The notes: a model not told the origin generated them from the letters alone. DNA of 17,366 nucleotides from an uncultured cyanobacterium (GCA_903862155.1 CAIOXF010000368.1:1-17366), one strand, 5' to 3'; numbered from the stretch's first letter, positions 7,776 through 15,804 are shown. Made by a program: numbers and translations.

Positions 7776-7929
7776 CATGGATAGGCAAAGGCCTCCATGG
7801 TCGCTGCCAGTGATTGAAGAGACGCTTCTTCGTGGCACTTGTTCGATAGCTATGGATTGGGGAAGGGTTGATGCAGCTAGGATCAACCCTGCTCAAACCC
7901 CTTTTAAGTACTGGGCTGTGGCTATCGAA
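7776..7929. ncRNA. Candidate structured RNA: three consecutive stem-loops
   Basis: Three hairpins follow each other with gaps of only 4-5 bases. H1 (7776-7799): CATGG-AT-AGGC, loop AAAG, GCCT-CCATG (9 bp with a 2-base bulge). H2 (7805-7837): TGCCA and GAAGA pair with TCTTC and TGGCA around a 6-base loop and an asymmetric internal loop. H3 (7842-7929): outer stem TTCGATAGC with GCTATCGAA (9 bp), an optional GGGG/CCCC stem (7859-7862 with 7898-7901), and an inner stem AGGGTTGAT with ATCAACCCT (9 bp, 9-base loop). A CCCCTTTT lies inside H3. I do not recognise 6S, tmRNA, RNase P, SRP RNA or Yfr1 motifs. The strand is unknown. It could be a small RNA, a decayed palindromic element or part of an untranslated region. 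Confidence 0.4.
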
Positions 7930-8034
7930 TCAATCGGATACTGATGTCTACTCGTCAACGCGGCGGAATAGGCGGAGTGATAGCTGAGCGGTGGCCTCAG
8001 TCCCGCACGCGGCCCCGCCGGTCTCAAGCGCTGC

Positions 8035-8961
8035 TCAGAAGGTGGGCGGCAGACGGCGCGTGAGGTTGCGCAGCTTACGCAGGGCCTTGAGTTCCACTTG
8101 GCGTACCCGCTCGCGGGACACCTCCAGCATCCGGCCGATCTCGGCCAGGGTGTGGCGCTCTTCCCCCTCCAGTCCGAAGCGCAGGTTGAGCACCTGGCGC
8201 TCCTGGTCGCTCAGATAGCTCATCCAACGGCCCAGTTGCTCCTGGTGGATGCCCCGCTCGACCTGCTCCAGGGGCTCTTCGTTGGACGAGTCGGCGATCA
8301 GATCGCCCAAGAAGCTGCGGCCTTCGTCCCCGTTCACCGGGGCATCCAGGCTGGAGGTGGTGAGGGCCTGGCGCAGCAGCCCATCGAGTTCATCGAGGGG
8401 CATGTTGAGCGCCTCGGCGATTTCGCGGCGGCTGGGCAGGGCGCCGAGCTTGTGGGCGAGCTCCAGGCTCACCTTGCGGATGGTGCTGAGCCGTTCGCTC
8501 AGGTGCACCGGCAGGCGAATGGTGCGCGATTGGCAGGCGATCGCACGCGTCATGCTCTGGCGAATCCACCAGAACGCATAGGTGGAGAACTTGTAACCAC
8601 GGGTGGGGTCGAACTTCTCAACGGCCCGCTCCAAGCCGAGGGAGCCTTCCTGAATCAGATCGAGAAGTTCCAGGCCTTTGCCTTGATACTTCTTGGCAAC
8701 GCTTACGACAAGGCGCAAATTGGCCTTCATCATGCGCTCCTTGGAGCGCTTGCCGATGCGAATGAGTTTCCGCTCTTTCTCGCTATAGCTTTCTTTGTTG
8801 TCTTCCAGCAGCTGCATCATGGTTTGCACCTGGTTGCCGAGCTCGATCTCCTCGGCGGCTGTGAGCAGGGGCTCGCGGCCGATTGTGGCCAGATACCAAC
8901 TGATCGGGTCGGCACTGCGGCGCCGACTGCTCTCGCTATCCCGTACGGCTGTTGCTGTCAT
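8035..8961 (-). CDS. Group 2 sigma-70 family RNA polymerase sigma factor
   Basis: A 308-residue sigma factor, the length of cyanobacterial group 2 (RpoD-like, non-essential) sigma factors, lacking the long region 1.1 of the primary sigma. Region 1.2 lies at about 16-48 (PISWYLATIGREPLLTAAEE). Region 2 at 77-148 includes DLIQEGSLGLERAVEKFDP and the -10 recognition block KFSTYAFWWIRQSMTRAI. Region 3 is about 155-230. Region 4 is about 245-300, with the helix-turn-helix TLAEIGRMLEVSRERVRQVE for -35 recognition. The protein directs core polymerase to alternative, -10/-35 type promoters, often in stress, light or nutrient responses; which one cannot be told here, so no gene symbol is given. The ATG is at 8961. 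A short stem (TCCAC/GTGGA, 8968-8982) and a direct repeat lie upstream. Confidence 0.95.
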   Translation of the reverse strand: MTATAVRDSESSRRRSADPISWYLATIGREPLLTAAEEIELGNQVQTMMQLLEDNKESYSEKERKLIRIGKRSKERMMKANLRLVVSVAKKYQGKGLELLDLIQEGSLGLERAVEKFDPTRGYKFSTYAFWWIRQSMTRAIACQSRTIRLPVHLSERLSTIRKVSLELAHKLGALPSRREIAEALNMPLDELDGLLRQALTTSSLDAPVNGDEGRSFLGDLIADSSNEEPLEQVERGIHQEQLGRWMSYLSDQERQVLNLRFGLEGEERHTLAEIGRMLEVSRERVRQVELKALRKLRNLTRRLPPTF

Positions 8962-9019
8962 CCCTCATCCACTGTTCGTGGAGACGACTATCGGCTCAGC
9001 GAGTGATTGATGGGCCATT

Positions 9020-9038
9020 GCTTCAGCAAGGCTTCAGC
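9020..9038. repeat. Direct repeat upstream of the sigma factor gene
   Basis: GCTTCAGC occurs twice (9020-9027 and 9031-9038), separated by AAG, giving an 11-bp centre-to-centre spacing close to one helical turn. It lies about 60-77 bp upstream of the sigma factor start, between sigma and nnr. Two half-sites one turn apart fit a transcription-factor binding site, but this may be chance. Confidence 0.3.
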
Positions 9039-9089
9039 TTTGGCTTGCAAAAGGTTGCAGCTTGTTTGTTTTCTCTGATGCGCCCTTCA

Positions 9090-10691
9090 TCAGGGGCACG
9101 ATTTGTCCGAAAGCGTTGCTGCTTCGCGCGGTCGGTTGTCCTCGCAGTGCAAGAGTCGAGCAATCAACTCCGGGCTGGGCACCCTTCCCTGCTGCTGCAG
9201 GGTGAGCCCAGCGTTGGCATGGGCCAGGGCCGCCGCCGCAAGCCAGCAGGCATCGGCCCGGTCGCCGCTGGCCAGCGCCATCGCCCCGCGACCTGCGGCG
9301 AAGCCAGCCAGTACATCCCCCAGCCCGGTCCGCGCTGCGGCCGGGGCCGATCGCATCACCTGCCAGCGCCGCCCGTCTGGCGCTGCGATCACGGTGTGGG
9401 ACCCCTTGAGCAGCACCGCCGCTCCGCTCTGGCAGGCGGCCTGGGCAGCGGCCTCTAGGGGCGGCCGCTCGGTGAGCGCGGGAAACAGGCGTGTGAACTC
9501 ACCGGCGTGGGGCGTGATCCAGGTGGGCCCCCGCCGCCGCTGCAGCCAGGCCGCGTTGGTGCGGTTGAGGCCGTCGGCATCAAGCACAAGCAGGCCCGGG
9601 AATGCCTGCAGCCGCTGCCAGGCTGCAGTTTCTTCCGGGCTTGGCCCTCCTTGTGGGCAGCCGATGCCGGGACCGAGCAGCAGCGCATCGAGCCGCTCGA
9701 GATCCGCGTCGGCCAGCCCGGCCAGCGAGAGGTTTCCGGCCCCATCGCTGGCCAGGCTGCGCTGCAGCACGGCGTGGGGCAGCCAGCGCCACAGCTCACT
9801 GGCCACGGCTTGCGGCAGTGCGGCCCTGAGGCTGCCGCAGCCACTGGCATCGGCCCCCAGCAGGGAAAGGGCGGCCGCGCCTCGGTAGCGATCACTCCCC
9901 GCCAGCAGCAGCACCCGGCCACGGCCGTATTTGCCAGCGGCGGGGTTGAGCGCGAGTGGGGGCACTGTGGCCAGATCTCCAGGCTCTAGGCCCAGGGGTT
10001 GCTCGAGCGGCAGCTGGTCGAGCAAGGGGCCGGGCAAGCCCAGCTCCATCCGCTCCACCTGGCCCACCCAGGCCAGGGCCTGGTCTTGCACCAGCCCGGT
10101 TTTCAGCAGACCGATGGCATAGGTGGTGTGGGCGCAGGCGGCGGTTGTGCCGAGCAGGCGGCCGGTGTTGCTGCAAAGGCCCGTGGGGCCATCCACCGCC
10201 ACCAGGGTGTGGGGCCGCTGGGCCTGGCGCTGGGCCAACAGGGTTTCGATGGCGACGCCGGGGGCGCGGCTCTGGCCGATCCCGAACAGGGCGTCGATCC
10301 ACAGGGCTTCGCCGCTGGGCTCCGGCGGCTCCTGCAGCCGGGGGATCCCAAGCCAGAGGCCGTGGCGCAGATGGCGCTCGCTGAGTGGCTTATAGCGCTC
10401 AAACGGGCTCCAGATCGCCACCTGGATCCCGGCCAGGTGCAGCTCCCGGGCGATTACCAGCCCATCGCCGCCGTTGTGGCCCGGCCCCACTAGCACCACG
10501 GCTCCGTGGCGGGCCAGATAGGAGCCCCATTGCTGCTGGATGCGCTGGGTTATGGCCAGGGCCGCCTTCTCCATCAGCGCCTCCACCGGCAGGCCGCTGG
10601 CGAACAGCTGCTGCTCCAGGGCGGCCATCTGCTCGCTACTCACCAGCAGGTGGGCCGCGTTGCGTTCCGGCCAGGCGGGAGGGGGCTGCAT
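9090..10691 (-). CDS. nnr: Bifunctional NAD(P)H-hydrate repair enzyme (epimerase/dehydratase)
   Basis: A 533-residue fusion that repairs hydrated NADH/NADPH. The N-terminal YjeF-N epimerase (about 14-230) interconverts R- and S-NAD(P)HX and contains the GPGHNGGDG motif (69-77). The C-terminal ADP-dependent dehydratase (about 235-515, ribokinase-like) contains LDADGLN (370-376), TPHAGEF (393-399), LLKGSHT (427-433) and TGLGDVLAG (455-463). Both halves look intact. The frame is open further upstream to 11078, but that part lies over mnmA and reads as low-complexity antisense. The ATG at 10691 gives a family-like start leading to HLLVSSEQMAALEQ. The gene is divergent from mnmA, with 67 bp between start codons. 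No terminator with a T-run follows its stop. Confidence 0.94.
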   Translation of the reverse strand: MQPPPAWPERNAAHLLVSSEQMAALEQQLFASGLPVEALMEKAALAITQRIQQQWGSYLARHGAVVLVGPGHNGGDGLVIARELHLAGIQVAIWSPFERYKPLSERHLRHGLWLGIPRLQEPPEPSGEALWIDALFGIGQSRAPGVAIETLLAQRQAQRPHTLVAVDGPTGLCSNTGRLLGTTAACAHTTYAIGLLKTGLVQDQALAWVGQVERMELGLPGPLLDQLPLEQPLGLEPGDLATVPPLALNPAAGKYGRGRVLLLAGSDRYRGAAALSLLGADASGCGSLRAALPQAVASELWRWLPHAVLQRSLASDGAGNLSLAGLADADLERLDALLLGPGIGCPQGGPSPEETAAWQRLQAFPGLLVLDADGLNRTNAAWLQRRRGPTWITPHAGEFTRLFPALTERPPLEAAAQAACQSGAAVLLKGSHTVIAAPDGRRWQVMRSAPAAARTGLGDVLAGFAAGRGAMALASGDRADACWLAAAALAHANAGLTLQQQGRVPSPELIARLLHCEDNRPREAATLSDKSCP

Positions 10692-10758
10692 CAAGGCAGG
10701 CACTGGGGGCTCGGTTTCATGATGGTGAGATCTCCTGCTCGCACCAGCCCCCGCTCTG

Positions 10759-11961
10759 TTGACCGCCACTCCCACCGCCACTCCCGCCGCCACGGCCCTC
10801 ACCCCCGGCACCTGCGTGACCCCCGCCGGCGCTGCGGCCCTGGAGCGGCTGCGGGCCTGGCCAGGCGAGCACCGCGTGGCGGTGGGGCTCTCGGGCGGCG
10901 TGGACAGTTCGCTCACCGCGGCTCTGCTGGTGGATGCGGGCTGGGATGTGGAGGGCCTCACCCTCTGGCTGATGAGCGGCAAGGGGGCCTGCTGCGCCGA
11001 GGGCCTCGTGGATGCAGCTGGCATCTGCGAGCAGCTTGGGGTTCCGCACCACGTGGTGGATTTCCGCGACCATTTCAAGGAACAGATTGTTGATTTCCTG
11101 GTGGAGGGCTACGGCGACGGGGTGACGCCCCTGCCCTGCTCGCGCTGCAACCGGGAGGTGAAGTTCGGCCCGATGCTGCACTGGGCCCAGGAGGAGCGCG
11201 GCATCGCGCGCATCGCCACGGGCCACTACGCCAGGGTGCGCCACGGCGAGCAGAGCGACAACGGCCGCCATCAGTTGTTGCGAGGGCTCGATGCCCGCAA
11301 AGACCAGAGCTATTTCCTCTACGACCTGCCCCAGGAGGCCCTGGGCCGGCTGGTGTTTCCTCTGGGCGAACTCACCAAGCCCGACACCCGCGCCGAGGCC
11401 GAGCAGCGGGGTCTGCGCACTGCCCAGAAGCCCGAGAGCCAAGACCTCTGCCTGGCGGACCACTACGGCTCGATGCGGGCCTTTCTCGATGCCCATCTGC
11501 CGCCGCGGCAGGGAGAGATCGTGCTCACCGATGGCACCGTGCTGGGCCAGCACGACGGCATCCAGCACTTCACGATCGGCCAGCGCAAGGGCCTGGGCTT
11601 GGCCTGGAAGGTGCCGTTGCATGTGGTGCGCATCGACGGCGCCATGAACCGGGTGGTGGTAGCACCCCGCTCAGAGGCCGCGCGGGGCGATGCGGTGGTG
11701 GGCGCGGTGAATTGGGTGTCGATCGCACCGCCAGAGCAGGCACTGGAGGTGGAAGTGCAGGTGCGCTACCGCAGCGGGCCGGAACGGGCCCTGCTCACGC
11801 CGATCCCCGCCACCGAATCCGACCATGTCGCTGGTCGCCCCCATCGCTGCCGGGTGGAGTTTGCCGAGGAGCAGTTCTCGATCACGCCTGGCCAGGCGGC
11901 GGTGTTCTATGCGGGCGAGATCCTGCTGGGCGGCGGCCTAATCCAGCGCGATCACCAGTAG
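10759..11961 (+). CDS. mnmA: tRNA-specific 2-thiouridylase MnmA
   Basis: MnmA uses ATP and a persulfide sulfur to make 2-thiouridine at wobble position 34 of tRNAs for Lys, Glu and Gln. The PP-loop SGGVDSS is at 45-51. The catalytic cysteine pair corresponds to C130 in [11 protein letters not shown] and C231 in [21 protein letters not shown] (267-280) and the C-terminal beta-barrel region ending [12 protein letters not shown] are typical. Length is 400 residues from a TTG at 10759. There is an in-frame stop at 10726 and no ATG before the PP-loop, so the true start is this TTG or the GTG at 10816. The first 20 codons are Thr/Pro/Ala-rich. The 3' end overlaps the convergent ferredoxin gene by 10 bp. 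Confidence 0.95.
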   Translation: MTATPTATPAATALTPGTCVTPAGAAALERLRAWPGEHRVAVGLSGGVDSSLTAALLVDAGWDVEGLTLWLMSGKGACCAEGLVDAAGICEQLGVPHHVVDFRDHFKEQIVDFLVEGYGDGVTPLPCSRCNREVKFGPMLHWAQEERGIARIATGHYARVRHGEQSDNGRHQLLRGLDARKDQSYFLYDLPQEALGRLVFPLGELTKPDTRAEAEQRGLRTAQKPESQDLCLADHYGSMRAFLDAHLPPRQGEIVLTDGTVLGQHDGIQHFTIGQRKGLGLAWKVPLHVVRIDGAMNRVVVAPRSEAARGDAVVGAVNWVSIAPPEQALEVEVQVRYRSGPERALLTPIPATESDHVAGRPHRCRVEFAEEQFSITPGQAAVFYAGEILLGGGLIQRDHQ

Positions 11962-12194
11962 GGATCGCTGGCCCACTGCACGCTGAGGCTTCCGCTGCGG
12001 CTGGCGGGAACGGTGGCGATGCAGGCGCGTACCATCTGGCCGTTCACGTCGATTTCGCAGGCCCCGCAGCTGCCGCCCATGCAGCCGGTGGGGATGGTCA
12101 CGCCCGCTTCCCGTGCCGCCAGCAGCCAGTCGGTGCCGGCCAGGGCCTGGCTGTTGCGGCCATCGGGCCAGGTGATCGTCACCAGCCGCGTCAT
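11952..12194 (-). CDS. Short 2Fe-2S ferredoxin-like protein
   Basis: An 80-residue protein that should bind one [2Fe-2S] cluster. The ligands are C38, C43, C46 and C58 in [14 protein letters not shown]...VRAC. The CX4CX2CX11C spacing matches the cluster of SdhB/FrdB subunits rather than plant-type photosynthetic ferredoxin, whose last cysteine lies much farther on. It probably carries electrons in the cytosol; the partner is unknown. Its ATG overlaps the cobQ stop by four bases, so it is translationally coupled to cobalamin synthesis. A role in reducing cobalt intermediates is possible but unproven. The 3' end overlaps mnmA by 10 bp on the opposite strand. Confidence 0.85.
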   Translation of the reverse strand: MTRLVTITWPDGRNSQALAGTDWLLAAREAGVTIPTGCMGGSCGACEIDVNGQMVRACIATVPASRSGSLSVQWASDPYW

Positions 12195-13729
12195 GGCGTG
12201 ATCAGGGGCGAGAGATTCACATGCTGCGCGAAGGCATCGGCCAGCCGATTGAGCAGTGCCTCCCGTTGGCGGCTGTGGTGCGGTTGCTGCTCACTGAGTG
12301 GCGGAAGGCCCTGGCGTTGGCGCAGCTGGTTGAGCCAGCGGCGTCGCCAGGGGCCGCTTTCGAACACCCCATGCAGGTAGGTGCCGGCCACCACACCCCC
12401 CTGATCGCCGAACGGTTGCCACCAGCCGAGGGCGTCATCGTTGGCCAGGGGCTGGCAGGGCGGTGCTGCTCCCTCCGCAACGCCATCACCTGCCAGTTCG
12501 GTGATGCCGCGGTGCAGCTCGAAGCCCTCCAGCTCCAACGCACTGCTGTGGCCTGGAATGGCGGGCCACAGTGCTCGGCTGCGGCGTTGGCGCAGGGCCT
12601 TCCCTGCTCCGAAGGTGGTGCGCAGCGGCAGCAGGTTCAGCCCTGCGGTGCTGAGCGCTCCACCTTCCAGTCGCTGGGGGTCGTGGAGTTCGCGGCCGAG
12701 CAGTTGCATGCCGCCACAGATCCCGAACACCTGGCCGCCGCTGGCGGCGTAGTGGCCCAGCGCCTGGCCCAGGCCGCTGGTGTTGAGGGCCTCCAGATCG
12801 CGCAGGGTCTGCTTGCTGCCCGGTACCACCACCGCATCGGGGTTGCCCAGCTCCTCTCCAGGCGCCACCCAGCGCAGCTGCACGGTGGGTTCAGCTTCCA
12901 GCGGGTCGAGGTCGGAGAAGTTGCTCAGCGAGGGCAGCTTGAGCACGGCGATCTCCAGTTCGGCGCCGCGTTTTCGGCCGCGGCGTTCCAGCAGATCCAG
13001 CGAGTCTTCCGGGGGAAAGAGCTCATCGAGCCAGGGCATCACGCCCAGCACTGGGATGCCGGTGTGGGCCTCCAGCCAGCGCCGCCCCTCATTAAACAGT
13101 TCGCGGCGGCCGCGGAAGCGGTTGATCAGCAAGCCGCGGATCAGCGGACGCTCCACCGGCCGCAGCAGCGCCAACGTGCCCACCAGCTGGGCGAACACCC
13201 CGCCCCGCTCAATGTCGGCCACCAGGATGCAGCGGGCGCGCAGGTATTGCGCCAGGCGCAAATTGGTGAGATCGCGCGGCTGCAGGTTCACCTCCACCGG
13301 GCTGCCGGCCCCCTCCAGCACCAACCGCCCACTGGGATACGCAGCCTGCAGGTCGCTCAGCCCGCTGCGGATCGCTGCCCAGCCCGGCCGGAACCAATCG
13401 CGGTAGTAGTGCTCTGCGCGGCAACTGCCCACCGATTGCCCCAGGTGGATCACCTCACTGGTGCTGTCGCCCTGGGGTTTGAGCAGCACCGGGTTCATGG
13501 CGCACTGGGGCTCGAGCCCTGCCGCCCATGCCTGCAGGGCCTGGGAATAGGCCATCTCGCCGCCGGCCTGATCCACCCAGGCGTTGTTGCTCATGTTCTG
13601 CCCCTTGAACGGCAGTGGCGTTTCACCGCGCCGGCGCAGCACCCGGCAGAGGGCGGCCGTCATCAACGACTTGCCGGCGCCGCTGCTGGTGCCCAGCACC
13701 ATCAGGGGGTTGGGGGATGGTGCGCTCAT
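12191..13729 (-). CDS. cobQ: Cobyric acid synthase CobQ/CbiP
   Basis: A glutamine- and ATP-dependent amidotransferase that amidates four side-chain carboxylates of adenosylcobyrinic acid a,c-diamide in vitamin B12 (pseudocobalamin in these organisms) synthesis. Residues 5-240 are the dethiobiotin-synthetase-like ATPase, with P-loop GTSSGAGKS (13-21), KGQNMSNNA (42-50) and [10 protein letters not shown] (171-180). Residues about 255-455 are the class I glutamine amidotransferase-like domain, with the nucleophile C338 in GICGG and H453 in GTYLHGVFE. Length is 512, normal. The ATG overlaps the toxin gene's stop by four bases, and its own stop overlaps the ferredoxin start. No cobalamin riboswitch was seen upstream. 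Confidence 0.96.
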   Translation of the reverse strand: MSAPSPNPLMVLGTSSGAGKSLMTAALCRVLRRRGETPLPFKGQNMSNNAWVDQAGGEMAYSQALQAWAAGLEPQCAMNPVLLKPQGDSTSEVIHLGQSVGSCRAEHYYRDWFRPGWAAIRSGLSDLQAAYPSGRLVLEGAGSPVEVNLQPRDLTNLRLAQYLRARCILVADIERGGVFAQLVGTLALLRPVERPLIRGLLINRFRGRRELFNEGRRWLEAHTGIPVLGVMPWLDELFPPEDSLDLLERRGRKRGAELEIAVLKLPSLSNFSDLDPLEAEPTVQLRWVAPGEELGNPDAVVVPGSKQTLRDLEALNTSGLGQALGHYAASGGQVFGICGGMQLLGRELHDPQRLEGGALSTAGLNLLPLRTTFGAGKALRQRRSRALWPAIPGHSSALELEGFELHRGITELAGDGVAEGAAPPCQPLANDDALGWWQPFGDQGGVVAGTYLHGVFESGPWRRRWLNQLRQRQGLPPLSEQQPHHSRQREALLNRLADAFAQHVNLSPLITP

Positions 13730-14127
13730 GCTTTCGCAGCACTGTGGGTTTCAAACCAGAGCTCCAGCTCTTGCCATGGCAATTCGCCCGCTGCAAGCCG
13801 CTGAATCATCAGCACCACGCTTTCGTTGCTGGCGTTGAAGCTGCATCCGTTCAGCCCGAGAAACACCACCGCCACCAGAAAACCCGTGCGCTTGTTGCCA
13901 TCACTGAACGGATGTGCCCGCACGATGGCTTCGGCATAGGCAGCTGCAAGTTGAGCCGTGGTGGTCAGCTCTCCGTAGCTCCATCGCTGCTGGGGTCTGG
14001 CCAGTGCAGCATCAAGAGCCGATTGGCTGCGTACTCCTTGCAAACCACCGTGCTCCAGGGTTTGTTGGCGATGGATGGCCTGCACGGCCAACGCAGGCAC
14101 CCAGCGCGGTTCAGGTCTGGCGGTCAA
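13726..14127 (-). CDS. Doc/Fic-family toxin (death-on-curing type)
   Basis: A 133-residue Fic-fold protein of the Doc type. The active-site loop [11 protein letters not shown] (72-82) has the catalytic His and the GNKR form that marks Doc kinases rather than AMP-transferring Fic enzymes (GNGR). The N-terminal [20 protein letters not shown] is the usual Doc opening. Phage P1 Doc phosphorylates EF-Tu and stops translation; the same activity is likely here by family. The start is TTG, overlapping the antitoxin stop by four bases (TTGA). The toxin stop overlaps the cobQ start in ATGA. The toxin is thus translationally linked on both sides. All key residues look intact. Confidence 0.88.
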   Translation of the reverse strand: MTARPEPRWVPALAVQAIHRQQTLEHGGLQGVRSQSALDAALARPQQRWSYGELTTTAQLAAAYAEAIVRAHPFSDGNKRTGFLVAVVFLGLNGCSFNASNESVVLMIQRLAAGELPWQELELWFETHSAAKA

Positions 14128-14351
14128 CGGGCCAGTTCTCGCAGTGCCGGTTGGAACTGACGTGCCGCTTCAGTGGCGAGGGCCAGTGCTTCCTGAACCG
14201 TTGGATCAAACGGTGAGAGCAGGATGCCGTGTTCGGTTTCGATGGCTTGCACGCGATCGCCGGGCGCCAGATGGAAGCGACGTGCCATCTCAGCCGGGAT
14301 CGTTGCACTCACCGAACCGCCTGCCTGGCGCAGGGTGACTTCCGTGGCCAT
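14124..14351 (-). CDS. AbrB/MazE-type antitoxin
   Basis: A 75-residue protein with a SpoVT/AbrB swapped-hairpin DNA-binding domain (about 3-48: TLRQAGGSVSATIPAEMARR, then GDRVQAIETEHGILLSP). A C-terminal helical part (52-75) probably binds and blocks the toxin. It precedes the Doc gene with a 4-base overlap, the standard antitoxin-first order. Such antitoxins normally repress their own promoter. The ATG at 14351 is chosen because it starts the conserved domain; the open frame upstream (to 14570) lies over the neighbouring gene and is not credible. Confidence 0.87.
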   Translation of the reverse strand: MATEVTLRQAGGSVSATIPAEMARRFHLAPGDRVQAIETEHGILLSPFDPTVQEALALATEAARQFQPALRELAR

Positions 14352-14409
14352 GGAGCTGAGCCCGTGGAGCACAAGAATGCTACGGATGCTTGATGGCCGC
14401 CGGGGGAGC

Positions 14410-14814
14410 TCAGATCCGCGGCCGGTGCCGCCGCAGCCAGTGGCCCAGGCGGCTGAGTGGGGAGGAGCAGGGGATCTCGCCAGGGATGGCACTGAGCAGG
14501 TCGCGGCCCATGGGGGTGAGGCGCACCCGTTCGGTGAGGCCCTGGCCGTCCACCTCACGGCGCAGCACACCCAGCTGGATCAGCCAGATCAGGTGGCCTT
14601 CCACTGCATTGGCGTTCAGGGGCCTTCGGCTGTAGGTAGCGCCGGCAGTGGCAATGGCGCTGCTGCTCAGAGCCGAGCTGGCCAGGGTGTCGTAGAGGGC
14701 GCGGCGAAACGGCAGGCAGCCCAGTGCCTGGCGAGCCCGCTTCAGGGCTCGGGTGTCGATGCCTGGCAGGGCTGCAGTGTCCAAAGGCCGTTGCAAAGCC
14801 GTGGCTGCATCCAA
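14410..14814 (-). CDS. Npun_F0494 family conserved cyanobacterial protein
   Basis: A 134-residue protein I recognise as the Npun_F0494 family, conserved in cyanobacteria with no known function. The conserved block is about 22-107: ALKRARQALGCLPFRRALYD, then RRPLNANAVEGHLIWLIQLG, VLRREVDGQGLTERVRLTPMG. The arrangement of short helices and a beta hairpin resembles a winged-helix fold, which would suggest DNA or RNA binding, but this is inference. The C-terminus is basic (WLRRHRPRI). The start is TTG at 14814, just 4 bp after the glycosyltransferase stop, so the two genes are probably co-transcribed. There is a 58 bp gap before the antitoxin gene. Confidence 0.8.
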   Translation of the reverse strand: MDAATALQRPLDTAALPGIDTRALKRARQALGCLPFRRALYDTLASSALSSSAIATAGATYSRRPLNANAVEGHLIWLIQLGVLRREVDGQGLTERVRLTPMGRDLLSAIPGEIPCSSPLSRLGHWLRRHRPRI

Positions 14815-14818
14815 GCAT

Positions 14819-15772
14819 TCATGAGGTTTCCCCGGCCCCGAAGCGGCCGCTCAGGGCCTGGGGCGTGATCGTGCGCGCCTGGAAGTTCACGCCGGCCCAC
14901 TGTTGATAGGCCGCCAGGGAGCGTTCTCTGCCCAGGCCGTAGCGGCCCAGGTTGGCGCCGTCGTTGAGCAGGGCTTTGGTGCGTTGCAGGGAGCGCTGGT
15001 TGAGCTTGCTCCAGCTGGCGTGGTCGGCCCAGTGGGTGGTGTGGCTGCCGCCACTGCGTTTGTAGAGGTGATACAGCGCGGGCTGGTCTGGATTGAACAG
15101 CTCATAGCCGCTGGTCCAGAGGCGGGCGGCCAGGGTGGTTTCCTCTCCGTAGAAGTAGAGCTCCGGGTCGTAGGGCGCGGCTTCGATGAGGGAGCTTGGG
15201 CCAAACAGCATCCCGGCACTCAAGAAGGCGCCGGTTGGCGGCGCGCTGGGAAGGCCATCGGGGATGGGAAAGGTGCTGATGCCTTGCAGGCGCAGGATGC
15301 CATGCTCATCAAATTCCTTGGCGGCCAGGATCGGCAGCAGGCCGCGGTCGAGCTGTTCGGTTCCCGTGCCTGGCTCGATGCTGAAGCCGTTGGGGTAGCA
15401 ACTCAGCACCGCCCGGGGATGGCCGGCGCGTTGCCAGCTGGCCAGCAGGGTGATGTCCCAGTCGGGTTCGGCCCGCATGTGGCTGTCGATCTGGAGTGTG
15501 AAGGCTTCGCCGTTCCAGAGCTGCTGGCAGCGGGAGCGGGCCCAGCACACCCCCTGGCTGTCGCTGGCATCGTGCTGATCAATCCGCTGCTGCTGCCAAT
15601 CCGGCAGGCTCAGCGGCCCGCAGGCCGCGTCGGCAGGATCGTTGCGGCGCCATTGCAGGCACACCCCGAAGCTCAGCCGCTCGGGATGGCGGGCGCGGGC
15701 CAGCAGGTTGGCAATGGTGGGCCCGCATTGGGGGTCGCGGTAGCTGGCGATCTGGATGAAGATGCGCTCCAC
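14819..15772 (-). CDS. GlcNAc-transferase-like protein (GT60 / Skp1 Gnt1-type)
   Basis: A 317-residue glycosyltransferase matching the 'GlcNAc' domain (Pfam PF11397, CAZy GT60). The nucleotide-sugar part starts at the first strand IFIQIASYRDPQCGPTIANL (4-23). GVCWARSRCQQLW (74-86) and FTLQIDSHMRA (91-101) follow, with D96-S-H98 as the metal/sugar-nucleotide signature. FYGEETTLAARLW (207-219) and LYHLYKRSGGSH (233-244) complete the active site region. Eukaryotic members add GlcNAc from UDP-GlcNAc to hydroxyproline of Skp1 in the cytosol. There is no signal peptide or membrane helix, so a cytosolic protein is likely. The start is GTG. It stands head-to-head with a prolyl-hydroxylase-like gene across 32 bp, a striking functional match. 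Substrate unknown. Confidence 0.85.
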   Translation of the reverse strand: MERIFIQIASYRDPQCGPTIANLLARARHPERLSFGVCLQWRRNDPADAACGPLSLPDWQQQRIDQHDASDSQGVCWARSRCQQLWNGEAFTLQIDSHMRAEPDWDITLLASWQRAGHPRAVLSCYPNGFSIEPGTGTEQLDRGLLPILAAKEFDEHGILRLQGISTFPIPDGLPSAPPTGAFLSAGMLFGPSSLIEAAPYDPELYFYGEETTLAARLWTSGYELFNPDQPALYHLYKRSGGSHTTHWADHASWSKLNQRSLQRTKALLNDGANLGRYGLGRERSLAAYQQWAGVNFQARTITPQALSGRFGAGETS

Positions 15773-15804
15773 CGCTTTGCCCTCGGGCTGAGGCTCGCCA
15801 GCCT

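Larger units (their letters stand above)
6830..7985. other. AT-richer island between pdhA and the sigma factor gene
   Basis: About 1.15 kb with clearly lower GC (near half) than its neighbours (around two thirds). It contains no recognisable conserved gene. It holds the tail of the HDAC remnant at its left edge, one weak membrane-protein ORF (7077-7568) and a cluster of stem-loops (7776-7929). Between 7569 and 7775 and between 7930 and 8034 I see nothing I can name. No tRNA, integrase or transposase was found. The composition and the broken neighbour suggest insertion or decay. Confidence 0.6.

Noticed and set aside
7646..7894. Repeated 10-mer AACCCTGCTC (7646-7655 and 7885-7894)
   Set aside because: A 10-base repeat within about 1 kb is near chance expectation; no matching ends or duplication were found.
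7750..7944. 64-codon plus-strand frame
   Set aside because: Covers the stem-loop cluster; no domain or ribosome binding site, and a frame this short is expected by chance.
9043..9073. Terminator-like hairpin with T-rich tail on the plus strand
   Set aside because: No plus-strand gene ends upstream of it; the T-rich tail is on the wrong side for nnr.
9075..9093. CTGATG/CATCAG inverted repeat at the nnr stop
   Set aside because: Not followed by a T-run on either strand, and a 6-bp stem is weak evidence.
10692..11078. N-terminal extension of nnr
   Set aside because: Overlaps mnmA head-on and reads as Ser/Ala/Arg low complexity; the family start is at 10691.
12221..13804. 527-codon plus-strand open frame
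   Set aside because: Antisense to an intact cobQ with all catalytic residues; composition is typical of a shadow frame.
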